DNA of 5,050 bases from NCBI GenBank assembly GCA_031282535.1, contig JAITDM010000033.1, forward strand, positions 1-5,050, in the 5' to 3' direction. Shown in pieces: positions 1-4,980 of this stretch. Source of the DNA: Oscillospiraceae bacterium (lineage in GTDB: Bacteria > Bacillota > Clostridia > Oscillospirales > UBA929). The position numbers were made by a program, and so were the translations under genes. How positions within the stretch are numbered: the first letter of the stretch is position 1; each line of letters begins with the position of its first letter. Below the pieces are notes generated by a model, which was not told the origin of the DNA, searched no databases, and saw nothing but the letters and a program-made list of their open reading frames with translations.

Positions 1-1177
1 CTATTTGAACGTCGACCGGATTCTGGCCGCGGCGCTGGCCATCGGCGCCGACGCCGTGCACCCCGGGTACGGCTTTTTGTCGGAGAACGCGCACTTTGCC
101 GAGTGCGTGGCGGCGTGCGGTCTGACCTTCATCGGACCGACCCCGGAGGCCATCCGGCTGCTCGGGGACAAGGCGCGGGCCATCCGGACCGCCCGGGACG
201 CCGGCGTGCCGGTGGTGCCGGGCTCGGAAGGGGTGGTCCGGGACACGACGCAGGCCGCCGCCGTGGCGGACAAGATCGGCTATCCGCTGCTCATCAAAGC
301 GGTCTCGGGCGGCGGCGGACGCGGCATTCGCCTGGTGGAGGACCCGGCGGCGCTGCCGGCGGCCTATGTCGCGGCGTGCGCCGAGGCACAGGCCAATTTT
401 GGCGACGGCAGCGTGTATATGGAGCGATTCCTCCACCGGCCCCGCCACATAGAATTCCAAATATTGGGAGACCAATACGGGCGGGTGGTGCATCTGTTTG
501 AGCGCGAGTGCTCGATCCAGCGCCGCCACCAGAAGCTGATCGAGGAGTCGCCGAGCCCCCTGCTCACCGCCGACCTGCGCGCGGAGATGGGGACGGCGGC
601 GGTGCGGCTGGCCCAGGCGGCCGGCTACTGCAACGCGGGCACCGTGGAATTTCTGGTGGACGAGAACCGGGCGTTTTATTTCATGGAGATGAATCCGCGC
701 ATCCAGGTGGAGCATCCGGTGACGGAGTGTGTGACGGGCTTTGATCTCGTGGCCGAGCAGATCCGGATCGCCGCCGGGCAGCCGCTCGGCCTCTCGCAGG
801 CGGACCTGCGGCAGCGGGGGCACGCCATCGAATGCCGCGTGAACGCGGAGGACCCCGCGCGCGACTTCCTGCCCGGTCCGGGTCCCATCCGGACACTCAA
901 TCTGCCGGGCGGGCCGGGGGTGCGGGTGGACGCCGCCATCTACCAGGACTATGTGGTGCCGCCCTACTACGACTCCCTGCTGGCCAAACTGATCACCCAC
1001 GGGCGCGACAGGCGGCAGGCGCTGGCGCGCGCCCGGCGCGCCATGGCCGAGTTCCATGTGGAGGGCGTGCCCACCACGACCGACTTCCAGCTGCAGATCC
1101 TGCGCGAGCCGGATTTTGCCGCCGGGAATTTTTCGATCGACTATCTCGAAACGCACACATTCCCGCCCGTCGGGTGA
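1..1177 (+). CDS. accC: Biotin carboxylase subunit of acetyl-CoA carboxylase (5' end outside window)
   Basis: This subunit carboxylates the biotin on AccB using ATP and bicarbonate, the first half-reaction of cytosolic acetyl-CoA carboxylase. The frame is already open at base 2 (Tyr-Leu-Asn, matching the region around residue 60 of E. coli AccC), so the TTG at 5 is not a start and about 59 N-terminal residues lie upstream. Counting from the first full codon (391 residues present), I see HPGYGFLSEN near 20-30, the ATP-grasp glycine loop SGGGGRG at 102-108, RRHQK ending at Lys178, and MEMNPRIQVEHP with Glu229, Asn231 and Arg233. ECRVNAEDP carries Arg279. Adding 59 places Glu229, Arg233 and Arg279 on E. 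coli Glu288, Arg292 and Arg338, so the catalytic set is intact and the full length would be about 450, as usual. It ends 68 bp before accD on the same strand, in the common accC-accD-accA order. Propionyl- or pyruvate-carboxylase subunits share this fold, but the neighbours favour AccC. Confidence 0.96.
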   Translation, partial: YLNVDRILAAALAIGADAVHPGYGFLSENAHFAECVAACGLTFIGPTPEAIRLLGDKARAIRTARDAGVPVVPGSEGVVRDTTQAAAVADKIGYPLLIKAVSGGGGRGIRLVEDPAALPAAYVAACAEAQANFGDGSVYMERFLHRPRHIEFQILGDQYGRVVHLFERECSIQRRHQKLIEESPSPLLTADLRAEMGTAAVRLAQAAGYCNAGTVEFLVDENRAFYFMEMNPRIQVEHPVTECVTGFDLVAEQIRIAAGQPLGLSQADLRQRGHAIECRVNAEDPARDFLPGPGPIRTLNLPGGPGVRVDAAIYQDYVVPPYYDSLLAKLITHGRDRRQALARARRAMAEFHVEGVPTTTDFQLQILREPDFAAGNFSIDYLETHTFPPVG

Positions 1178-1196
1178 ACCCGGGTTTGTGTTTTCC

Positions 1197-1221
1197 CTTG
1201 CGCATGCGCAGCATGTGCAAG
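1197..1221 (+). promoter_or_regulatory. Stem-loop in the accC-accD intergenic gap
   Basis: CTTGCGCATG (1197-1206) can pair with CATGTGCAAG (1212-1221), giving ten base pairs with one G-T wobble and a five-base loop. The hairpin ends ten bases before the purine-rich ribosome binding site of accD and covers an alternative in-frame ATG at 1213. No T tract follows, so it does not look like an intrinsic terminator. A role in mRNA processing, stability or AccD:AccC stoichiometry is inference only. Confidence 0.4.
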
Positions 1222-1226
1222 CATAC

Positions 1227-1238
1227 GGAGGGGAGGAG
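1227..1238 (+). promoter_or_regulatory. Ribosome binding site fixing the accD start
   Basis: The purine run GGAGGGGAGGAG lies seven bases before the ATG at 1246. An in-frame ATG at 1213 would put this Shine-Dalgarno inside the coding region and has no such site of its own. The 1246 start also gives the usual AccD N-terminus (MLKDLF...). The frame stays open far upstream of 1213, but that part overlaps accC and is not coding. Confidence 0.8.
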
Positions 1239-1245
1239 AGGGCGC

Positions 1246-2145
1246 ATGCTGAAGGATCTCTTCAAAAAGGCGCGGTATATCTCGGTGCCGCTCGCGCAGC
1301 GTGTCCGTCAGGAGGCGGAGGTGGACCTGCCGGACGATCTGTACCGGCCGTGTCCCTCGTGCGGCAAGGCGGTCTTTCGGGAGGAATTTGAGGCCGCGCA
1401 CAAGGTGTGTCCGCTGTGCGGCCGCCACGAGCGGCTTACGGCGCCGGAGCGGATTTTGACCACGGCGGACGCCGACAGCTTCGAGGAGCTGTTTGCCGAT
1501 GTGCAGACGGTCAACCCGCTGGAATTTCCGGGGTACACGCGAAAGATCGACGTTCTCCGGAAGAAGACCGGGCTTGAGGAGGCCGTGGTGACCGGACGGT
1601 GCCGGATCCAGGGGCATGAGACCCTGCTGGCCGTGATGGACAGCCGGTTTCTGATGGCCTCGATGGGCAGCGTCGTGGGCGAGAAGCTGACAAGGCTGTT
1701 TGAGGCCGGCCGCGCTTTGAGGCTGCCGGTGATCCTGTTCGCGGCGTCGGGCGGCGCGCGGATGCAGGAGGGCATCCTGTCACTCATGCAGATGGCGAAG
1801 GTCTGCGGGGCCGTGGGCGCGCACGGGGCCGCCGGCGGCCTGTACATCACGGTGCTGACCGACCCGACGACCGGGGGCGTCACCGCGAGCTTTGCGATGT
1901 TGGGCGACATCATCCTGGCCGAGCCCGGGGCGCTGATCGGCTTTGCCGGCAAACGCGTCATCGAGGGCACGATCCACCATCAGCTCCCGGAGGGTTTTCA
2001 GAGCGCCGAGTTCCAGCAGGCGCACGGCTTTGTGGACGGCATTGTCCCCCGCGGCGCCCTGCGGGACATGCTGGGCAAGCTGCTGGCCTGGCACCGGAGA
2101 CCGGGGGCCCAAAGCGCGGCGGACGAGCCCGCGGCGGGCCTGTGA
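1246..2145 (+). CDS. accD: Acetyl-CoA carboxylase carboxyltransferase subunit beta
   Basis: With AccA this forms the alpha2-beta2 carboxyltransferase that moves the carboxyl group from biotin to acetyl-CoA, giving malonyl-CoA in the cytosol. The protein is 299 residues, close to E. coli AccD (304). A four-cysteine zinc ribbon near the N-terminus has Cys36-x2-Cys39 and Cys55-x2-Cys58 with 15 residues between the pairs, the AccD spacing. The crotonase-fold core shows SGGARMQEG at 168-176 and PTTGGVTASFAMLGD at 207-221, regions that shape the acyl-CoA and oxyanion pocket in this family. GFAGKRVIE follows at 232-240. The last 15 or so residues are a low-complexity Ala/Gly-rich tail. It sits between accC and accA with 68-bp gaps on each side, so it is very likely part of one operon. 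The ORF is uninterrupted and the call is secure. Confidence 0.97.
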   Translation: MLKDLFKKARYISVPLAQRVRQEAEVDLPDDLYRPCPSCGKAVFREEFEAAHKVCPLCGRHERLTAPERILTTADADSFEELFADVQTVNPLEFPGYTRKIDVLRKKTGLEEAVVTGRCRIQGHETLLAVMDSRFLMASMGSVVGEKLTRLFEAGRALRLPVILFAASGGARMQEGILSLMQMAKVCGAVGAHGAAGGLYITVLTDPTTGGVTASFAMLGDIILAEPGALIGFAGKRVIEGTIHHQLPEGFQSAEFQQAHGFVDGIVPRGALRDMLGKLLAWHRRPGAQSAADEPAAGL

Positions 2146-2213
2146 GGTTGATTTGCGAGGCGTTGGATGGGATCACATGATGGAACCAGGAGACGAGAGA
2201 GGAGGCGCCCGAT

Positions 2214-3035
2214 ATGGCGGTCAAAGAGGCGGCGGCGGTGTCGCCCGCCGTGCGGAAGATGGAGCTGGCCCGTCTGCGCGGCCGGCCCACGCTCCGCGAC
2301 TACATACCCCTTCTGTTTGAGGACTTCATCGAGTTGCACGGGGACAGGGTGTTTGCCGACGACAGCGCCGTCTTGGGCGGCCTGGCACTGTTGGGGGAGC
2401 GTCCCGTCACCGTGATCGGGCATGTCAAGGGGAAGAGCACCCGGGAAAACATCGACGTCAATTTTGGCATGGCCCATCCGGAGGGTTACCGCAAAGCGCT
2501 GCGTTTCATGAAACAGGCGGAAAAATTTAAAAGGCCTGTCGTGTGTCTGGTGGACACGCCGGGCGCTTTTTGCGGCGTAGGCGCGGAGGAACGGGGCCAG
2601 GGCGAGGCCATTGCGCGCAACCTGATGGAGATGATGGCGCTCACGGTGCCTGTTGTGTCGGTGGTCACCGGCGAGGGGGGCAGCGGCGGCGCGTTGGGGC
2701 TGGCCGTGGCCAACCGGGTGTTGATGTTGGAGAACGCGGTGTATTCGGTCATCTCGCCGAAGGGCTGTGCGAGCATTCTCTGGAAGGACCCAGCGCGGGA
2801 GTATGAGGCCGCCGATCTGTTACAGATCACGGCGGAGGATCTGCTGCGCCTCGGCGTCGTCGACGAGATCATCCCGGAACCGGAGGGCGGCGCGCACAGG
2901 AACGTGCGCAAGACGGCCCTGGCGATCCGCGCCGCCGTCTCCGCCGCGCTGACCGCGTTGGAGGAGGAGACGGATCTGGCCCGGAGGCGATACGACAAAT
3001 TCCGCGCCATGGGCGCATTTCAGATGGGCGGGTGA
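2214..3035 (+). CDS. accA: Acetyl-CoA carboxylase carboxyltransferase subunit alpha
   Basis: This is the partner of AccD in the carboxyltransferase half-reaction. The protein is 273 residues and starts at an ATG eight bases after AGAGGAGG (2198-2205). Diagnostic motifs are DTPGAFCGVGAEERGQ at 114-129, GEGGSGGAL at 153-161 (glycine-rich oxyanion region), SPKGCASILW at 181-190 and PEPEGGAHRN at 221-230. Compared with E. coli AccA (319), the N-terminal helical extension is about 45 residues shorter; alignment to the E. coli sequence begins near residue 17. Shorter forms of about 255-275 are usual in Firmicutes, so this is lineage variation and not a truncation. It is the last gene of the acc cluster: a hairpin overlaps its stop codon and the next feature is a separate tRNA promoter. 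Confidence 0.97.
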   Translation: MAVKEAAAVSPAVRKMELARLRGRPTLRDYIPLLFEDFIELHGDRVFADDSAVLGGLALLGERPVTVIGHVKGKSTRENIDVNFGMAHPEGYRKALRFMKQAEKFKRPVVCLVDTPGAFCGVGAEERGQGEAIARNLMEMMALTVPVVSVVTGEGGSGGALGLAVANRVLMLENAVYSVISPKGCASILWKDPAREYEAADLLQITAEDLLRLGVVDEIIPEPEGGAHRNVRKTALAIRAAVSAALTALEEETDLARRRYDKFRAMGAFQMGG

Positions 3036-3062
3036 ACGGCGGTCCGGGTCGCCGTTCCCTTT
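3034..3062 (+). terminator. Probable end-of-operon hairpin after accA
   Basis: GAACGGCG (3034-3041) pairs perfectly with CGCCGTTC (3050-3057) around an eight-base loop. The stem begins inside the accA TGA stop. Only a weak T stretch (CCTTT) follows, so it may be a poor intrinsic terminator or a 3'-end stabiliser. Its place between accA and the tRNA promoter fits the end of the acc transcript. Confidence 0.45.
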
Positions 3063-3108
3063 GCCCGCCTGTCTTTGGCGAGATTCGGGCGATGGCGGCA
3101 CTTTTGAC

Positions 3109-3137
3109 TTGACACGCCCGGCGACAGGCGGTATAGT
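3109..3137 (+). promoter_or_regulatory. Sigma-70-type promoter for the tRNA-Trp/tRNA-Thr genes
   Basis: The -35 box TTGACA (3109-3114) is a perfect consensus. A 17-bp spacer leads to the -10 box TATAGT (3132-3137), five of six matches to TATAAT. Transcription would start near 3144, giving a leader of about 15 bases before tRNA-Trp. A second TTGACT begins at 3104 but is five bases too far upstream for the same -10. Confidence 0.85.
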
Positions 3138-3159
3138 ATATAGAGGGATCTGTCAGCGT

Positions 3160-3235
3160 AGGGGTATAGCTCAGCAGGTAGAGCAGCGGTCTCCAAAACC
3201 GCGTGCCGAGGGTTCGATTCCTTCTGCCCCTGCCA
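3160..3235 (+). tRNA. tRNA-Trp, anticodon CCA
   Basis: All arms fold. The acceptor AGGGGTA (3160-3166) pairs with TGCCCCT (3225-3231) with one G-T wobble. The D stem is GCTC/GAGC (3169-3172/3181-3184). The anticodon stem GCGGT/ACCGC encloses the loop CTCCAAA, with CCA at 3193-3195. A five-base variable loop and a T stem GAGGG/CCTTC around TTCGATT complete the fold. The discriminator is G3232, usual for bacterial tRNA-Trp, and the 3' CCA is encoded at 3233-3235. It is read with tRNA-Thr from the promoter at 3109-3137. Confidence 0.97.
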
Positions 3236-3285
3236 CCGCAAGACCGGCCTTGGAGTGATCCATCCACGGCTTTTTCTTTGGCCAA

Positions 3286-3305
3286 GCCCGGGCCCTGTCC
3301 CGGGC
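3286..3305 (+). other. G+C-only hairpin in the tRNA spacer
   Basis: GCCCGGG (3286-3292) and CCCGGGC (3299-3305) form a perfect seven-pair G-C stem with a six-base loop, ending seven bases before tRNA-Thr. No T tract follows, so it is not an obvious terminator. The 77-base spacer (3236-3312) also has a T-rich stretch at 3271-3278 after a weak TGGA/TCCA hairpin (3251-3262), which could cause partial termination after tRNA-Trp. Function is unknown; pre-tRNA processing or attenuation is inference. Confidence 0.4.
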
Positions 3306-3312
3306 GCCGCTC

Positions 3313-3388
3313 GCTGATATAGCTCAGGCGGCAGAGCACATCCTTGGTAAGGATGAGGTCACCAGTTCGAATCTGGTTATCAGCTCCA
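3313..3388 (+). tRNA. tRNA-Thr, anticodon GGT
   Basis: The acceptor GCTGATA (3313-3319) pairs perfectly with TATCAGC (3378-3384). The D stem is GCTC/GAGC. The anticodon stem CATCC/GGATG holds the loop TTGGTAA, with GGT at 3346-3348. The variable loop is five bases, and the T stem ACCAG/CTGGT surrounds TTCGAAT. The discriminator is T3385, and CCA is encoded at 3386-3388. The gene is complete even though an integrase gene lies just downstream, so any insertion here left or rebuilt a full tRNA 3' end. It is the likely chromosomal anchor of the element to its right. Confidence 0.97.
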
Positions 3389-3537
3389 TAAAAGAATGGT
3401 CCCTTGGAATCGCTGTAGCCCAGTGTTTTCAAGGGGCTGTTCAATTTTTAACACTCGGTGGCGGCTGGGGGAATTCTTGCACGTAGCTTGCAAACTTCTA
3501 GCAAATGCAGGAGGGTGGACAGGAGACGGGATGCGTG
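3389..3537. other. Non-coding junction between tRNA-Thr and the integrase gene
   Basis: This 149-bp stretch has no supported gene. It holds an inverted repeat, CCCTTGGAA (3401-3409) with TTTCAAGGG (3427-3435), nine pairs including one G-T around 17 bases. A T stretch follows at 3445-3449, so it may terminate the tRNA transcript or the converging integrase transcript. A second pair, AGTGTT (3422-3427) and AACACT (3450-3455), overlaps the first and is an alternative fold. The left attachment site of the element should lie here or in the 3' half of tRNA-Thr. Its core cannot be defined without the other end. Confidence 0.5.
3477..3493. repeat. TTGCA inverted pair near the element end
   Basis: TTGCA (3477-3481) and TGCAA (3489-3493) are separated by seven bases. 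The left copy reads TTGCACGT, similar to TTGCACAT and TCGCACGT on the far side of the integrase gene (4581-4600). These might be binding sites for the recombinase or an accessory factor. The motifs are short and chance is a real possibility. Confidence 0.25.
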
Positions 3538-4551
3538 TCACAGCTTGTTGACTTCGTTGATCAGCTCTTTGAGTTCGATGTGGGTGTAGACTTTCTCTGT
3601 GAGGCTCATGATGGAGGTGTGGCCGACGATTTTTCTGAGGATGATTGGATTGGCGTTCTTCATCACCATCTGGGAGACGAAGGTGTGGCGCGCTTCGTGG
3701 GGCGTGTGTTTGAGGTTCAGTTCAAGCATGAGCGGTTTCCAATATCGCCGGTTGAAGTTCTCGTAGGTCAAGCGCATGCCCTCTGTGGTGCAGATGGCGT
3801 ATTCACAGCGGGACCGGTTCATGAACGCCTCCCAGAACGGGTATACTTTTTCAGCGATTGGCACGACACGCACACCGGCAGGCGTTTTGGAGGCTTGAAT
3901 CTGGAACCAACGCTCGTCAAGATGGACGTCTTCTTTTTTCAGGTTGAGCAATTCCGAAATACGAGCGCCGCAATAGATCATCATGAGAACGAGCGGGACA
4001 TAAGGGTTCTTGTCAACGCTCTGCCAAAGGAAAGCAATTTCCTCGGAGGTGAAGGGGTTGCGCGGCGCGCTGGTGCTCTTTTCGTTGATTTTCAACCATT
4101 CGGCGTAGTTCTTCTTCAGGCAGTCATGCATCATGCACCATTTGTAAAGTTGGTTGAACAAGATGTGAATGTGTTTCTTCGATTGGTAGCCATTGGGGCA
4201 ATCGTCGATTGCCTGTTGCATGTGGTGGGGCCGCAGGTCTGACATTTTCGTCTGGTAGAGCAGGGCGCAACGTTTGTAGGCCGCCGCATAAACCTTCACC
4301 GTGGACGGGCTTGACGTTTCGTTGAACGTCTCGGCATACCATCTTTGGTAAAGCTCCGCGAAGGTGAGTTTACTCATCGACAGGTCGTAGGGGTTTTCGT
4401 TGTAGGCCGCCAACGCCTGAAGTCCTTCCTGCTTGGTGGCGTAATATCCAAGCGTGATGCGGTTACCGTTCACTGGTACTTGCACGATGTAGGGTTTTCG
4501 CCGGTTCCCTGGCATTTTGAAGCATGAGCCATAGCCGTTTGGCAGTCGCAT
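3538..4551 (-). CDS. Tyrosine recombinase / site-specific integrase
   Basis: This is a phage-type integrase that would insert and excise the element by strand exchange through a covalent 3'-phosphotyrosine. The chosen protein is 337 residues (start 4551). Residues about 1-60 (RLPNGYGSCFKM...RRKPY...GYYATKQEGLQAL) resemble the N-terminal arm-type DNA-binding domain of Firmicute element integrases. A helical core-binding domain spans about 63-155 and the catalytic domain about 165-337. The full active-site set is visible: Arg197 (CGARISELL), Lys222 (ASKT), His285 and Arg288 (HEARHTF), His311 (GHTS) and nucleophile Tyr322 (VYTHI). It therefore looks active. The gene converges on tRNA-Thr, whose end is 149 bp from the integrase stop. 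Composition is closer to balanced than the acc genes, which suggests transfer. The upstream gene is on the same strand, 84 bp away. Confidence 0.93.
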   Translation of the reverse strand: MRLPNGYGSCFKMPGNRRKPYIVQVPVNGNRITLGYYATKQEGLQALAAYNENPYDLSMSKLTFAELYQRWYAETFNETSSPSTVKVYAAAYKRCALLYQTKMSDLRPHHMQQAIDDCPNGYQSKKHIHILFNQLYKWCMMHDCLKKNYAEWLKINEKSTSAPRNPFTSEEIAFLWQSVDKNPYVPLVLMMIYCGARISELLNLKKEDVHLDERWFQIQASKTPAGVRVVPIAEKVYPFWEAFMNRSRCEYAICTTEGMRLTYENFNRRYWKPLMLELNLKHTPHEARHTFVSQMVMKNANPIILRKIVGHTSIMSLTEKVYTHIELKELINEVNKL

Positions 4552-4558
4552 TGACGCT

Positions 4559-4566
4559 TCCTCCTT
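4559..4566 (-). promoter_or_regulatory. Ribosome binding site fixing the integrase start
   Basis: On the - strand AAGGAGGA covers 4566-4559, with AAGGAGG spaced eight bases from the ATG at 4551. The longer reading from ATG 4599 (beginning MCKHVRT) and the ATG at 4569 lack such a site. The 4569 choice would place the Shine-Dalgarno directly after its own start codon. The 4551 start also begins with the RLPNGYGS stretch typical of these integrases. Confidence 0.8.
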
Positions 4567-4580
4567 CATAAAAGCTAAAG

Positions 4581-4600
4581 TTCGCACGTGTTTGCACATG
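4581..4600. repeat. Imperfect tandem 10-bp repeat upstream of the integrase gene
   Basis: TTCGCACGTG (4581-4590) is followed directly by TTTGCACATG (4591-4600), matching at eight of ten positions. The period is about one DNA helical turn, so two proteins could bind the same face. It lies 30-49 bp upstream of the integrase ATG, a suitable place for an operator or recombination site. A further GTGCAA follows at 4608-4613. No convincing promoter was found in this gap (4552-4635). Confidence 0.35.
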
Positions 4601-4635
4601 TAATCCAGTGCAATTCCAATGAAAACGCCTAATGT

Positions 4636-4980
4636 TCACGCGCGGTTGGCCGTGGCCGGTTCCGGCATGTCGATCACGTAGCCGGGATTGTGAGGGGCCG
4701 GGTTCGTGCAATGGGCTACTCTGTGGCCGGGGGCGTTGCCGTGGCCGTGAATCTCCCCGCAGAACGGGCAGACGATGAAAACCGATATCGCGTCCCAAGT
4801 GACGGCGATGGGCTTCACGTGCCAGAACTGGCCGTGGCCGTAATCGTCCCGAACAACAGACCGGGGATCTCGAAACAGCTTGATTCGTTTGTCATGTGGC
4901 GGATGATAAATTTCCAGATCTTGGTTAATATCCACCAGCAGTGTGAGTTTTGTCCAAGATTTGAATGATGAAAAAGTCAT
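4636..4980 (-). CDS. Unknown small protein with a dense Cys/His (likely zinc-binding) motif
   Basis: The protein is 114 residues and I do not recognise a named family. Residues 71-91 hold Cys71-x2-Cys74, His78, His80, His86, His90 and Cys91, with text CPFCGEIHGHG...GHRVAHC, followed by a GYVI stretch at 100-103. Short proteins with a similar CPxCG-HxHG-GHRxxHC pattern occur in phages and mobile elements as far as I recall, with no known job. The N-terminal 60 residues are mixed charged and hydrophobic, with no signal peptide or membrane segment. The start at 4980 is supported by AAGAAGG ending six bases before the ATG. Its ATG overlaps the stop of an upstream frame (ATGA), suggesting coupled translation. 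An antisense frame spans much of the same region but has no ribosome binding site and no motif. Regulatory, nucleic-acid-binding or excision-helper roles are all possible and unproven. Confidence 0.65.
   Translation of the reverse strand: MTFSSFKSWTKLTLLVDINQDLEIYHPPHDKRIKLFRDPRSVVRDDYGHGQFWHVKPIAVTWDAISVFIVCPFCGEIHGHGNAPGHRVAHCTNPAPHNPGYVIDMPEPATANRA

Noticed and set aside
832..1245. N-terminal extension of accD over accC
   Set aside because: The frame is open upstream only because of high G+C content. It overlaps conserved accC coding sequence, and AccD homology begins at 1246.
1178..2213. accC-accD and accD-accA gaps are both exactly 68 bp
   Set aside because: The two gaps share no sequence beyond purine-rich ribosome binding sites, so the equal length looks accidental.
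2869..3444. - strand frames crossing both tRNA genes
   Set aside because: They read through two well-folded tRNAs in antisense and have no start site or recognisable domain.
3505..4242. Long open + strand frame (245 codons) opposite the integrase
   Set aside because: It lies antisense to a recombinase with a full catalytic set, has no family motif and is an antisense shadow.
1213..4599. ATGTGCAAxCA(C/T) in the accD leader (1213) and reversed upstream of the integrase (4599)
   Set aside because: It is a short match between a chromosomal and an acquired region, on opposite strands and in different contexts. Most likely chance.
4690..4968. + strand frame of 92 codons opposite the Cys/His gene
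   Set aside because: It begins at GTG with no ribosome binding site. The - strand has both a Shine-Dalgarno and a clear Cys/His motif.
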